A stretch of DNA of 64,000 bases, taken from NCBI RefSeq assembly GCF_018760735.1, contig NZ_JAHHZN010000013.1:46461-110460 (forward strand). Direction: 5' to 3'. The notes beneath the pieces were generated by a model. That model was not told the DNA's origin. It saw only the letters and a list, made by a program, of their open reading frames with translations, and did not search any database. The position numbers and the translations under genes were made by a program. This DNA is from Hymenobacter piscis (GTDB taxonomy: Bacteria > Bacteroidota > Bacteroidia > Cytophagales > Hymenobacteraceae). This document shows positions 52,300-60,805 of this stretch, piece by piece; within the stretch, counting starts at the first letter, position 1; every line of letters starts with the position of its first letter.

Positions 52300-53781
52300 A
52301 TGTCCCCCACCCTTGTCCTGAGCCTGATTGCGGGCTACTTCGTGGTCCTGATGATCATTGCCTACCTCACGTCGCGGAAGGCCACGAGCGAGTCGTTCTT
52401 CATTGCCAACCGCAACGCGCCCTGGTACATGGTAGCCTTCGCCATGATTGGGACTTCCCTGTCGGGCGTCACGTTCATTTCCATTCCGGGCATGGTGGCC
52501 GGGCAGGGCTGGAGCTACATGGCCGTGGTGCTGGGCTATACGGTGGGCTACCTCGTGATTGGCACCGTGCTCATGCCCCTCTACTACCGCCTGCGGCTGG
52601 TGAGCATTTATACCTACCTGGAGCAGCGCTTCGGGTTCTGGAGCTACAAGACGGGGGCCTTCTTCTTCCTCATTTCCCGGGCCGTGGGGGCTGCCTTCCG
52701 GCTGTTTCTGGTGGCGGGCGTGCTCCAGTTTGCCGTTTTTGATGGGCTGGGCGTACCCTTTGCCGTCACGGTCACGGTCAGCATCTTCCTGATTTACCTC
52801 TACACCTTCCGCGGGGGCCTCAAAACCATCCTCTGGACCGATACTTTCCAGACCCTGGCCATGCTCGTGTGCGTGGCCGTGAGCATCTACCTCATGGCCC
52901 AGGAGCTGAACCTGGGATTCGCCGGGCTGGTGAAAACGGTGAAGGAAAGCTCCATGTCGCAGATCTACTTCACCGACCCCAAGGACGATAAGTTCTTCTG
53001 GAAGCAGTTCGCCTCCGGGGCCTTTATCACGATTGTGATGACCGGCCTCGACCAGGACCTGATGCAGAAGAACCTGAGCTGCCGCAACCTCCAGGACGCG
53101 CAGAAGAACATGTTCTGGTTTACCATCGCCATTGTGCTCGTGAACGTGTTCTTCCTTTCGCTGGGCGTGCTGCTCTACCAGTTTGCCGCCGCCAAGGGCA
53201 TCAGCCTGCCCGTCAACCCCGAAACCGGGGCCGTTATCGGCGACAACGTGTTTCCGCTGCTGGCCACCCACCACTTCAGCCTGTTTGCGGGCATCGTATT
53301 CATCCTGGGCATCATCGCCGTCACCTACGCCTCCGCCGATTCGGCCCTGACGGCCCTGACCACCTCGTTTTGCGTGGACATGCTCGACATCAAGCAGTAT
53401 GAGGAGCAGCGGCAGAAGCAGCTGCGCCAGGCCACGCACTTCGGCTTCAGCATCGTGCTTGTCCTGATCATCCTGGTTTTCCGGGCCATCAACGACCAAA
53501 GCGTGATTACTTCCGTCTTTAAGGCCGCCGGCTACACCTACGGCCCGCTGCTGGGACTGTACTCATTTGGCATTTTCACCAGCCGCGGCCTGCACGACAA
53601 GCTGGTGCTGCCCCTGTGCCTGCTCGCGCCCCTGCTCACCTGGTTTATCAACGCTAACTCCGAGGCCTGGTGGGGCTACAAGTTCGGGTTCGAGATTCTG
53701 ATTCTCAACGGTCTGCTTACCTTCCTGGGCCTGCTGGCTATTTCGCGCCCCCGTAACCTGGAATTGAACCCCGTGGCGTAG
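52300..53781 (+). CDS. Sodium:solute symporter (SSS family)
   Basis: 493 residues with about 13 membrane helices. Family marks: SESFFIANRNAPWYMVAFAMIGTSLSGVTFISIPGMVAG near the start and TYTFRGGLKTILWTDTFQTL in the middle, followed by GLDQDLMQKNLSCRN. It should take up a solute with sodium across the inner membrane. The substrate cannot be read; sugars and small acids are common. A TonB-domain protein gene follows. Confidence 0.9.
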   Translation: MSPTLVLSLIAGYFVVLMIIAYLTSRKATSESFFIANRNAPWYMVAFAMIGTSLSGVTFISIPGMVAGQGWSYMAVVLGYTVGYLVIGTVLMPLYYRLRLVSIYTYLEQRFGFWSYKTGAFFFLISRAVGAAFRLFLVAGVLQFAVFDGLGVPFAVTVTVSIFLIYLYTFRGGLKTILWTDTFQTLAMLVCVAVSIYLMAQELNLGFAGLVKTVKESSMSQIYFTDPKDDKFFWKQFASGAFITIVMTGLDQDLMQKNLSCRNLQDAQKNMFWFTIAIVLVNVFFLSLGVLLYQFAAAKGISLPVNPETGAVIGDNVFPLLATHHFSLFAGIVFILGIIAVTYASADSALTALTTSFCVDMLDIKQYEEQRQKQLRQATHFGFSIVLVLIILVFRAINDQSVITSVFKAAGYTYGPLLGLYSFGIFTSRGLHDKLVLPLCLLAPLLTWFINANSEAWWGYKFGFEILILNGLLTFLGLLAISRPRNLELNPVA

Positions 53782-53901
53782 GCGTTGTTCTTTGCTTGGA
53801 ACTGAGAGGTGAGATAACGGAATGGTATCATCTTCGTCCATATTCCCCTCTCCCGAGCGTCAGCCAAGCCCCTAAGCGCCCAACCGTCCAAGACCTCCAC
53901 G

Positions 53902-54381
53902 ATGAAACATCTGTTCTTCCTGTTCCTGCTCGTAACTTTGGGGCTTGCGGAGGGCCGGGCCCAGCAGCCGACCCCGCCCAAAGCCCCGGTGGAGCTCCGG
54001 GCGGGCCGGATGCAGGCCCAGGCCCGCCCCGCCCCCAACCGCCCCGACGTGCCGCCCCAGTTTCCGGGCGGCGCCCAGGGTCTCAACCACTTTTTTCAGC
54101 AGAACCTCAAGTATCCGGAAGCGGCCAGCGTCAAGCAAATCAGCGGCCACGTGGTGATGACCTTCACGGTGGAAGCCGACGGCCACCTGACCAACCCCTC
54201 GGTGGTGCAGCCCCTGAGCCCCGAGTGCGACTCGGAGGCGCTGCGGGTGCTGGGCCAGATGCCGGCCTGGAAACCCGCCACCCGCAAGGGCCAGCCCGTG
54301 CCCATCCAGGTGCGGCTGCCCATCCCCTTCGGCAACTCCGAAGGGCTGCAGGTGGAGCAGGGCAACGTAAAATTTGAATAA
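53902..54381 (+). CDS. TonB C-terminal-domain protein with signal peptide
   Basis: 159 residues. A cleavable-looking signal (LFFLFLLVTLGLAEGRAQ) is followed by a Pro/Arg-rich linker and a TonB_C-like domain (FPGGAQGLNHFFQQNLKYPEAAS, HVVMTFTVEADGHL, MPAWKPATRKGQPV). Full TonB proteins have a membrane anchor and reach receptors; this one seems secreted, like many Bacteroidota TonB_C proteins of unclear role. Heptamers follow the stop directly. Confidence 0.84.
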   Translation: MKHLFFLFLLVTLGLAEGRAQQPTPPKAPVELRAGRMQAQARPAPNRPDVPPQFPGGAQGLNHFFQQNLKYPEAASVKQISGHVVMTFTVEADGHLTNPSVVQPLSPECDSEALRVLGQMPAWKPATRKGQPVPIQVRLPIPFGNSEGLQVEQGNVKFE

Positions 54382-54492
54382 AGGAGCCCGAAGCCAGGAG
54401 CCGCCAGGAGTCAGAAGGCAGGAAATTCCCGTGGAATTCTGCTTTCTGATTCCTCCCTTCTGGCTCCTGGCTCCTAGCTCCTAACCAACAAA
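54382..54492. repeat. Mirrored GGAGCC heptamer arrays
   Basis: AGGAGCC, CGAAGCC, AGGAGCC, GCCAGGA, GTCAGAA, GGCAGGA fill 54382-54423, starting at the base after the TAA. On the right, CTGGCTC, CTGGCTC, CTAGCTC, CTAACC (54460-54486) mirror them; AATTCC/GGAATT lies at the centre. It fills almost the whole gap before the ABC transporter gene. Confidence 0.9.
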
Positions 54493-56322
54493 ATGGCAGC
54501 CAGAAGCGGAATGAATACCAGCGGCGCGACCCTTGACCCGGACGTGCCCAAGAAAAAATTAACCAAGGAAAGCTTCCGGCAGGGGCTGCGGATTTTCCGT
54601 TTCACGCTGCCCTACCGCGCCAAATTTACCGTGGGCACGGTGCTGCTCACGCTCTCCAGCGCCAGCACCATGGCCTTTCCGTGGCTGATTGGCAAGCTGG
54701 CCGACGCCGCCAGCGGCAACCCGGTGGTGCTGCCCAACGGCACGGCCGTTTCCATCAACCAGATTGCCCTGGGCTTTGGGGCGCTGATTCTGCTGCAGGG
54801 TCTGTTTTCGTTCGGGCGCATCTGGTTTTTCACGCAGGTAAGCGAGTTTACCGTGCGCGACATCCGGCAGGCGCTCTACCGCAAGTTCGTGACGCTGCCC
54901 ATTCCCTACTTCGAGAAAAACCGGGTGGGTGCCATCACCTCGCGCATCACCTCCGACGTGGGCATCATCCAGGATTCGTTTTCCCTGACCCTGGCCGAGC
55001 TGTTCCGCCAGGTGACGACCCTGCTGGCGGGCATCGTGTTTATCATGATAGTGTCGGTGAAGCTGTCGTTGTTTATGCTGCTCACGTTCCCGCCGATTGT
55101 GGTGCTGGCCATGGTGTTCGGCAAGAAGATCCGGGCCCTGGCCAAAACCACCCAGGACGAGCTGGCCAAAACCAACGTCATCGTGGAGGAAACCCTGCAG
55201 GGCATCAACACGGTGAAGGCCTTCACCAACGAGCAGTTTGAAACCCAGCGCTACACCACTTCGCTCACCAACACCGTGCGGGCGGCCCTGAAAAGCAACC
55301 TCTACCGCGGCGGCTTCGTGTCGTTCGTCATTATCGGCCTGTTCGGGGGCATTGTGCTGGTGCTGTGGCGGGCCGCCACGCTGGTGCAGGCCGGCCAGAT
55401 GACCATCGGCGACCTGACGCAGTTTGCCCTGTACACCATGTTCATCGGGGCCTCCGTAGCGGGCTTGGGCGAGCTGTACGGCAAGGTGCAAAGCACGCTG
55501 GGTGCCTCCGAGCGGATTCTGGAAATCCTGGACGAGCCCACCGAGCCCACCCACCAGCCGGGCGCGCAGCCGGTGCAGCTGCGGGGCAACATTGCCTATG
55601 AACACGTGGCCTTCCAGTACCCCACCCGCCCCGACCTGACGGTGCTCCAGGACATTACGTTCTCCATCCGGGCCGGCGAGAAAATTGCGCTGGTAGGCCC
55701 CTCGGGCGCCGGCAAAAGCACCATCGTGCAGCTGCTGATGCAGTTCTACGAGCTCGGCGGCGGCCAGATTACCATCGACGGCCGCCCCATCCAGTCGTAC
55801 GACCTCACGGAGCTGCGCCGCCACATCGGCATCGTGCCCCAGGAAACCATCCTGTTCGGCGGCTCCATCCGGGAGAACATTGCCTACGGCAAAACCGACG
55901 CCACCGACGAGGAAATTAAGCAGGCGGCCCGCAAAGCCAACGCCTGGCAGTTTATCAGCTCCTTCCCCGAGGGGCTGGATACGCTGGTGGGCGAGCGGGG
56001 CATCAAGCTCTCGGGCGGGCAGCGCCAGCGCATTGCCATTGCCCGCGCCATCCTGAAAAACCCCGCCATCCTGCTCCTCGATGAAGCCACCTCGGCCCTC
56101 GATTCGGAAAGTGAGAAGCTGGTGCAGGGGGCCATGGACGAACTGATGCAGAACCGCACCAGCATCATCATCGCCCACCGCCTGAGCACCATCCGCAAAG
56201 TGGACAAGATTCTGGTCATCGACGGTGGCCGCATCGTCGAAGAAGGCTCCCACGACGAGCTGAGCGAGCGGGAAGGCGGCCTCTACGCCAACCTCCTGCG
56301 CCTGCAGTTTGAGCTGAGCTAG
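54493..56322 (+). CDS. ABC exporter, fused permease and ATPase
   Basis: 609 residues. Six membrane helices in the first 340 residues, then an ATPase with Walker A GPSGAGKST, Q-loop IVPQETILFGG, signature LSGGQRQRIAIARAIL, Walker B ILLLDEATSALDSE and the switch His in IAHRLSTI. This half-transporter form dimerises and exports lipids or drugs (MsbA/LmrA type). The cargo is unknown. Its start lies directly behind a repeat element, and a clear terminator follows. Confidence 0.92.
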   Translation: MAARSGMNTSGATLDPDVPKKKLTKESFRQGLRIFRFTLPYRAKFTVGTVLLTLSSASTMAFPWLIGKLADAASGNPVVLPNGTAVSINQIALGFGALILLQGLFSFGRIWFFTQVSEFTVRDIRQALYRKFVTLPIPYFEKNRVGAITSRITSDVGIIQDSFSLTLAELFRQVTTLLAGIVFIMIVSVKLSLFMLLTFPPIVVLAMVFGKKIRALAKTTQDELAKTNVIVEETLQGINTVKAFTNEQFETQRYTTSLTNTVRAALKSNLYRGGFVSFVIIGLFGGIVLVLWRAATLVQAGQMTIGDLTQFALYTMFIGASVAGLGELYGKVQSTLGASERILEILDEPTEPTHQPGAQPVQLRGNIAYEHVAFQYPTRPDLTVLQDITFSIRAGEKIALVGPSGAGKSTIVQLLMQFYELGGGQITIDGRPIQSYDLTELRRHIGIVPQETILFGGSIRENIAYGKTDATDEEIKQAARKANAWQFISSFPEGLDTLVGERGIKLSGGQRQRIAIARAILKNPAILLLDEATSALDSESEKLVQGAMDELMQNRTSIIIAHRLSTIRKVDKILVIDGGRIVEEGSHDELSEREGGLYANLLRLQFELS

Positions 56323-56346
56323 CCCGGTCGTTTTGATTGGAGAAGC

Positions 56347-56377
56347 AAGGGCGAGGCTATGGCTTCGCCCTTTTTTT
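56347..56377 (+). terminator. Rho-independent terminator after the ABC exporter gene
   Basis: AAGGGCGAGGC (56347-56357) pairs with GCTTCGCCCTT (56362-56372), one G-T pair, loop 4, then TTTTTTT. Confidence 0.88.
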
Positions 56378-56421
56378 GTAGTCATTATGCGTAATTTGAG
56401 ACGGTATTGTAGCCAACTATC

Positions 56422-56988
56422 ATGACCGTTTCGTCATCAGCTATTCTTATATCGGCCACCCCGCCCACGTTCCGGGAGTACCAGCTGATTCACCAGACCC
56501 AGGAGCGGCAGCGGTACCCGCAGCGCACGAATCCGCCGAAACCGGCTGCCTCCGACCCGTGGAAACGCAAGGCCCGACTGTGGCTGGCTTTGCCGGGGGT
56601 GGCTGTTGTTTACTGCATCTGGTTTAAACCGGCTGGTGGCATTGGTTATATGCTGATGACGACGGTATTCACGGCGCTAGGTCTGCTCTACCAAGGGCGA
56701 GAGTACCGGCGGGCCTTCCGGGAATATCAGCGGCAGCCGCAGCCGCTGGGGTTTCGGGTGTCGGCAGCGGGCCTGGCCGTGCAGTGGCCCCAGGGCTGGC
56801 AACGGCTGCCCTGGTCGGAGCTGACCAGTGTAGAACAAGTAAACGACTGGCTGCTGCTCTACCCCGGCCCCGATTTCTGCTACTACCTGGATCTGCGCCG
56901 GGTGCCGCCTCCGCATACTACCGCGGAGGTGCTGGCCCTGCTGGACAAATACGAAGTCAGCGGCCCGGCCCCTACCTTCGTTGCCTGA
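56422..56988 (+). CDS. Small membrane protein, YcxB-like, copy 1
   Basis: 188 residues. Two membrane helices near 58-95 and a C-terminal soluble part (GFRVSAAGLAVQWPQGWQRLPWSELTSVE, WLLLYPGPDFCYYLDLRRVPP), a PH-like YcxB pattern in which a strand with a Trp and a YYLDLRR motif repeat. It shares layout and the FCYYLDLRR/ACYYLDLRR motif with the next gene. Function unknown. The last base of its stop is the first base of the next start (TGATG). Confidence 0.7.
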   Translation: MTVSSSAILISATPPTFREYQLIHQTQERQRYPQRTNPPKPAASDPWKRKARLWLALPGVAVVYCIWFKPAGGIGYMLMTTVFTALGLLYQGREYRRAFREYQRQPQPLGFRVSAAGLAVQWPQGWQRLPWSELTSVEQVNDWLLLYPGPDFCYYLDLRRVPPPHTTAEVLALLDKYEVSGPAPTFVA

Positions 56989-57521
56989 TGAAGTCCCGCT
57001 CCTACCACCTGCCCGCCGTGCACATGTCGGCCGACGACTACGTGGCCGTGAACTTCCGGCTCTGGCAGGCCCGGCCCCGCACCCGCTTCAACCACTGGCT
57101 GCTGGCCGCCGCCGGGCTGCTGCTGGGCGTGAGCGTGGGCCTGGAAGTGTGGGAGTTCGGCCGCCCGCAGACCATTTCCACCCTGGTGTTTCTGGCCGTG
57201 GCCGTCCTCTACGGTCTGTTTCGCTTCGCCCTGGCCCGCTACCAGCTGCGCCGCGGCTACGCCCGCCAGACGGCCGTGCAGCAGCCCACTGATTTCACGC
57301 TCACTGCCACCGAAATCATCGGGCGGAACGCGCTGGGGCAGTTTTCGGGGCCGTGGAAACGCATCCGGCGGGCCGTGTGGGCGGGCCCCGACTGGCTCCT
57401 GCTCTACCCCTCCGAAACGGCCTGCTACTACCTCGACCTGCGCCGCCTCCGGCCCCCGGCCACGCCCGCCGACCTGGCCGCCCTGCTGGAGCACCACCGG
57501 ATTCCGCAGCAACGGCAGTAA
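56988..57521 (+). CDS. Small membrane protein, YcxB-like, copy 2
   Basis: 177 residues from ATG 56988, overlapping the preceding stop by one base, so translation is coupled. Two membrane helices (about 35-85), then TDFTLTATEIIGRNALGQFSGPWKRIRRAVW and LLLYPSETACYYLDLRRLRPP, parallel to copy 1. The two probably arose by tandem duplication and may form a heteromer; this is inference. It starts with a hydrophilic HLPAVHMSADDYVAVNFRLWQ segment typical of YcxB-like proteins. Confidence 0.72.
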   Translation: MKSRSYHLPAVHMSADDYVAVNFRLWQARPRTRFNHWLLAAAGLLLGVSVGLEVWEFGRPQTISTLVFLAVAVLYGLFRFALARYQLRRGYARQTAVQQPTDFTLTATEIIGRNALGQFSGPWKRIRRAVWAGPDWLLLYPSETACYYLDLRRLRPPATPADLAALLEHHRIPQQRQ

Positions 57522-57639
57522 GGAGCCGGGCAGCCGACTGCGCCCCAACCCGCCCCCGTTTGCCGGCCTCGCAAACCTGCGCCGCCGCTGCCGGGTTGGG
57601 CCGGTGGCCACCGGAACCCACCGTTGGGTTTGGTTTGCC

Positions 57640-57647
57640 TATTTTTA
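57640..57647 (+). promoter_or_regulatory. -7 promoter word TATTTTTA before the DUF2911 gene
   Basis: TATTTTTA lies 42 bp before ATG 57689. TTTGG words directly upstream are too close to act as the -33 element. Confidence 0.4.
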
Positions 57648-57688
57648 CCCCGCAACGCCTTTCCCGTTTCACTTACCCCACCTCTTCG

Positions 57689-58594
57689 ATGACGCTTATT
57701 TCCACCTGCCTTACGGCTTCTTCCCGCGCCCTGGGCGCCACCCTGCTCGTGAGCGGCCTGCTGCTGAGCGCCGCGGCCCAGGCCCAGATCAGCACGCCCC
57801 AGCCCAGCCCCAAAGCCAGCGTGCAGCAGCGCGTGGGCCTCACCGACGTAACAGTAACCTACTCCCGCCCCAGCCTGCGCACCCGCCTCGGTTTCGGCGA
57901 CGCGACCAGCAAAGCCGTCGTGCCCTTCGGCCAGCGCTGGCGCACGGGGGCCAACGGCTCCACCCTCATCAAATTCTCCGACGACGTGACCGTGGAAGGC
58001 CAGAAGGTGGCAGCCGGTGAGTATGCCATTTACACCGTGCCCGGCAAAACCGAGTGGGAGGTGGTACTGAGCAAAAACACCAAGCTCGGCGCCAACGTGG
58101 AAGGCTACCAGGCCGCCGATAACGTGGCCAGCTTCAAGGTGAAGCCCTACAAGCTGCCCGCCAAAGTCGAAACCTTCACCATCGACTTCACCGACCTCAC
58201 CCCCGCCACCGCCCACGTGGATATGCAGTGGGACCAGACCGGCGCCAGGTTCAAGGTCCTGACCGACGTGGAAACCAAAGTAATGGCCCAGATTGACGAG
58301 AAAGTGGTGAAAAATGCCAGCCCCAGCAGCGGCGACCTAGCCGCCGCCGCCGTCTATTACCTCGACAACGACAAGGACCTCAAGCAGGCCCTGACCTGGA
58401 TGGAGCAGGCCAACGCCCAGAATCCCAAGTTCTGGAACGTGCTCACGGAGGCCAAAATCCGCCTGAAAATGAAGGACTACAAAGGGGCCATCACGGCCGC
58501 CGAGCAGTCCAAAAAGCTCGCCACCGACGCCAAGAACATGGAATACGTGAAGATGAACGATGAGCTGATTGCCCAGGCCAAGAAAGCCAAGTAG
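57689..58594 (+). CDS. DUF2911 secreted protein with TPR-like tail
   Basis: 301 residues from ATG 57689; signal to about residue 33 (SAAAQAQ). The DUF2911 domain (about 40-185) shows VTYSRPSLRTRLGFG, PFGQRWRTGANGSTLIKFSDD and GEYAIYTVPGKTEWEVVLSK. Residues 215-300 form helical TPR-like pairs (AAVYYLDNDKDLKQALTWME, KDYKGAITAAEQSKKLA). Proteins of this kind are very common in Bacteroidota and have no known function. Periplasmic location is likely. Confidence 0.87.
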   Translation: MTLISTCLTASSRALGATLLVSGLLLSAAAQAQISTPQPSPKASVQQRVGLTDVTVTYSRPSLRTRLGFGDATSKAVVPFGQRWRTGANGSTLIKFSDDVTVEGQKVAAGEYAIYTVPGKTEWEVVLSKNTKLGANVEGYQAADNVASFKVKPYKLPAKVETFTIDFTDLTPATAHVDMQWDQTGARFKVLTDVETKVMAQIDEKVVKNASPSSGDLAAAAVYYLDNDKDLKQALTWMEQANAQNPKFWNVLTEAKIRLKMKDYKGAITAAEQSKKLATDAKNMEYVKMNDELIAQAKKAK

Positions 58595-58836
58595 TCTTTT
58601 AGCTGATGGCCATTCACCGTTAGCTTGACGTTCAAATCAACAAACCGCCCCGCCTGAATTATCAGGCGGGGCGGTTTGTTTATACCCCAGTTACGTTCCC
58701 AACGAATTCCTGCACGGCCGCAGGGCGGCCCACCATTTGTAGCGGCAGACAGCAAGCATAACGGGTACGAAACAACCCGACCTGATTCGTCAGGCAGGGT
58801 AGTCTGTTCGGTAAGCCAACAGCTAACAGCCAGCCC
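58595..58836. repeat. Gap with a 19-bp terminator hairpin and CTGTTRG heptamers
   Basis: The hairpin 58639-58657/58662-58680 is perfect over 19 bp with a 4-base loop. A looser relative (CCTGATTCGTCAGG core) lies near 58782-58795. From the other side, GGGCTGG, CTGTTAG, CTGTTGG run from 58836 down to 58816 on the minus strand, starting directly after the symporter stop. The genes converge. Confidence 0.8.
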
Positions 58837-60519
58837 CTACGACCTAACCGCCTTCTCCGAAACGCTGCCCGCCACTACCACGGCGCAGCCGATGATGTTG
58901 AACCAGAGGTAGCCGATATCGGTAGCGAAGAACAGGGTCAGCACCACGATTTGCGCCGCCACGGCCGCCCAGAACACCGTGCGCCCCCCCACCGATTTGA
59001 GGAAGAAGGCCACCACGAAAATGCCCAGGATGGTGCCGTAGAACAGGGAACCCAGGATATTGACGGCCTGAATCAGGTTTTCGAGGCGGGCGGCGAAGGT
59101 GGCAAACCCAATGCCCAGCACGCCCCAGCCCACGGCCGCCCAGCGCGAGGCCGCCACGTAGTGCGTTTCGGAGCGGCCCGGCCGGCGCGGCTTGTACAGG
59201 TCTACAACGGTGGTGGAAGACAGGGCGTTGAGGCCGGCGGCGGCCGAGCCCATGGCCGCGCTCAGCACCACCGCAATCAGCAGGCCCACCAGGCCGTGGG
59301 GCAGGTAGTGGAGCACAAAGGTCAGGAAGATATAGTCGGTGTCCTTTGCTTCGGCGGCGGGCACGGCCTGTTTGAGCAGCGTCTGGGCTTGCTGGCGCAG
59401 GCCCAGGTTGGCGGCCTGGGTGGCCTGCAGGTGGGTTTTGGCGGTGGCAATGGCCTGCTCGTCGTCGGTTTTGAGGGCCGCCACCAGCTCGCCGGTGGCC
59501 CGGGCCCGGGCCTTGAACAGGGTGGCGTGGGTGCGCTCCAGGGCCCGCAGCTGGGGGCCGTACTGCTCGGAGTGGGCCACCTGCATGTACACCGGCCGGT
59601 TGAAGGTGAGCGGAGCCGGGTTGAACTGGTAGAACACGAACAGCAGCACGCCCAGCAGCAGAATCCCGAACTGCATCGGAATCTTGAGCAGCCCGTTCAT
59701 GAGCAGCCCCAGCCGGCTCTCGGTGATGTCGCGGCCGGCCAGGTAGCGCTGCACCTGGCTCTGGTCGGTGCCGAAGTAGGACAGGGCCAGAAACAGCCCG
59801 CCCGTCAGGCCCGACCAGAAGTTATACCGGTCGGAAGGGTCGAAGTGGAAGTCGATGAGGTTGAGCTTGCCCTCGTGGCCGGCCACGCGCATGGCATCCG
59901 TAAAGCCCACTTCGGCCGGCAGGTAGTGCACCAGCAGGTAGCCGGCCACCACCATCCCCGTGAAGATGACGGCCACCTGCCCCTGCTGGGTCACGGCCAC
60001 CGCCCGGGTGCCCCCGCTCACGGTGTAGGCAATCATCAGCCCGCCAATCAGCCAGACGGTGAGCTGAATATCCCAGCCCAGAATGGCCGATAGCACCAGC
60101 GCTGGGGCGTAGAGCGAGAGGCCGTTGCTGAGGCCCCGCTGCACCAGAAACAGCAGGGCCGCGAAGGTGCGGGTGCGCCGGTCAAATCGGCCTTCTAGGT
60201 ACTCGTAGGCCGTAAAAACCTGGAGGCGGTGGTAGATGGGCACCGCAAACACGGCAATCAGCACCATGGCCACCGGCAGGCCCAGGTAGAACTGAATGAA
60301 GCGCATCCCATCGTCGTAGGCTTGGCCGGGGGTGCTCAGAAAGGTGATGGCCGAGGCCTGGGTGGCCATAATGCTCAGGCCCACCGCCCACCAAGAGGCC
60401 TGCCGCCCGCCCAGCAGGTAACCGTCGAGCGAGTCGCCGGCGCGGCGGGTGCGCCAAGTGCCGAAGCCCACGATAAACAGCAGCGTGCCGCCCAGAATCA
60501 GCCAGTCGAGCCCGCTCAT
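58837..60519 (-). CDS. Sodium:solute symporter (SSS family) with large internal loop
   Basis: 560 residues from ATG 60519. About 13-14 membrane helices with SLDGYLLGGRQASWWAVGLSIMATQASAITFLSTPGQ and LALSYFGTDQSQVQRYLAGRD typical of the family. A hydrophilic helical insertion (about residues 320-395, RALERTHATLFKARARATGEL) is unusual in length. Its start overlaps the stop of a 45-residue membrane ORF (ATGA). The substrate is unknown. Confidence 0.9.
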   Translation of the reverse strand: MSGLDWLILGGTLLFIVGFGTWRTRRAGDSLDGYLLGGRQASWWAVGLSIMATQASAITFLSTPGQAYDDGMRFIQFYLGLPVAMVLIAVFAVPIYHRLQVFTAYEYLEGRFDRRTRTFAALLFLVQRGLSNGLSLYAPALVLSAILGWDIQLTVWLIGGLMIAYTVSGGTRAVAVTQQGQVAVIFTGMVVAGYLLVHYLPAEVGFTDAMRVAGHEGKLNLIDFHFDPSDRYNFWSGLTGGLFLALSYFGTDQSQVQRYLAGRDITESRLGLLMNGLLKIPMQFGILLLGVLLFVFYQFNPAPLTFNRPVYMQVAHSEQYGPQLRALERTHATLFKARARATGELVAALKTDDEQAIATAKTHLQATQAANLGLRQQAQTLLKQAVPAAEAKDTDYIFLTFVLHYLPHGLVGLLIAVVLSAAMGSAAAGLNALSSTTVVDLYKPRRPGRSETHYVAASRWAAVGWGVLGIGFATFAARLENLIQAVNILGSLFYGTILGIFVVAFFLKSVGGRTVFWAAVAAQIVVLTLFFATDIGYLWFNIIGCAVVVAGSVSEKAVRS

Positions 60520-60653
60520 GCAAACAGCCGGGTCAGGTACACAAACAACCCAATTTCGGCGCCCAGCGCCCCCAGCACCAGCCAGTACCAGGCCCGCCAC
60601 GAAGGCAGCAGCGGCGGTTTGTCGGTTTCGGGAATGAGGTTATCAGGCAGCAT
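60516..60653 (-). CDS. 45-residue single-span membrane protein before the symporter
   Basis: ATG 60653 to TGA 60518-60516, 45 residues: a polar start (MLPDNLIPETDKPPLLPSW), one hydrophobic helix (WYWLVLGALGAEIGLFVYL) and a short TRLFA end. The stop overlaps the symporter start as ATGA, so the two are translationally coupled. It may be a small subunit of the transporter, comparable to the small partners seen with other secondary transporters (YhdT with PanF, or the small subunit of DctPQM-type systems); this is inference. Confidence 0.75.
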   Translation of the reverse strand: MLPDNLIPETDKPPLLPSWRAWYWLVLGALGAEIGLFVYLTRLFA

Positions 60654-60685
60654 ATGTGAAAGGCAGAAAGCAATCAGAGCAAAAG

Positions 60686-60790
60686 TAGAACGTCATGCTG
60701 AGCTTGCCGAAGCATCTCGCGTGCTGACGTCAGAATAACAATACAACAGCAGCACGCGAGATGCTTCGGCAAGCTCAGCATAACGTTCTA
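60686..60790. repeat. 41-bp palindrome, variant B
   Basis: Arms 60686-60726 and 60750-60790 match with one mismatch (core CATGCTGAGCTTGCCGAAGC), loop 23. It shares CTCGCGTGCTGAC and TAGAACGT ends with the copy at 25909-26014 while the middle word differs. It lies between the stop of the PIG-L gene and the start of the small membrane ORF. Confidence 0.92.
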
Positions 60791-60805
60791 TCTAAAGGAT
60801 GCAAG

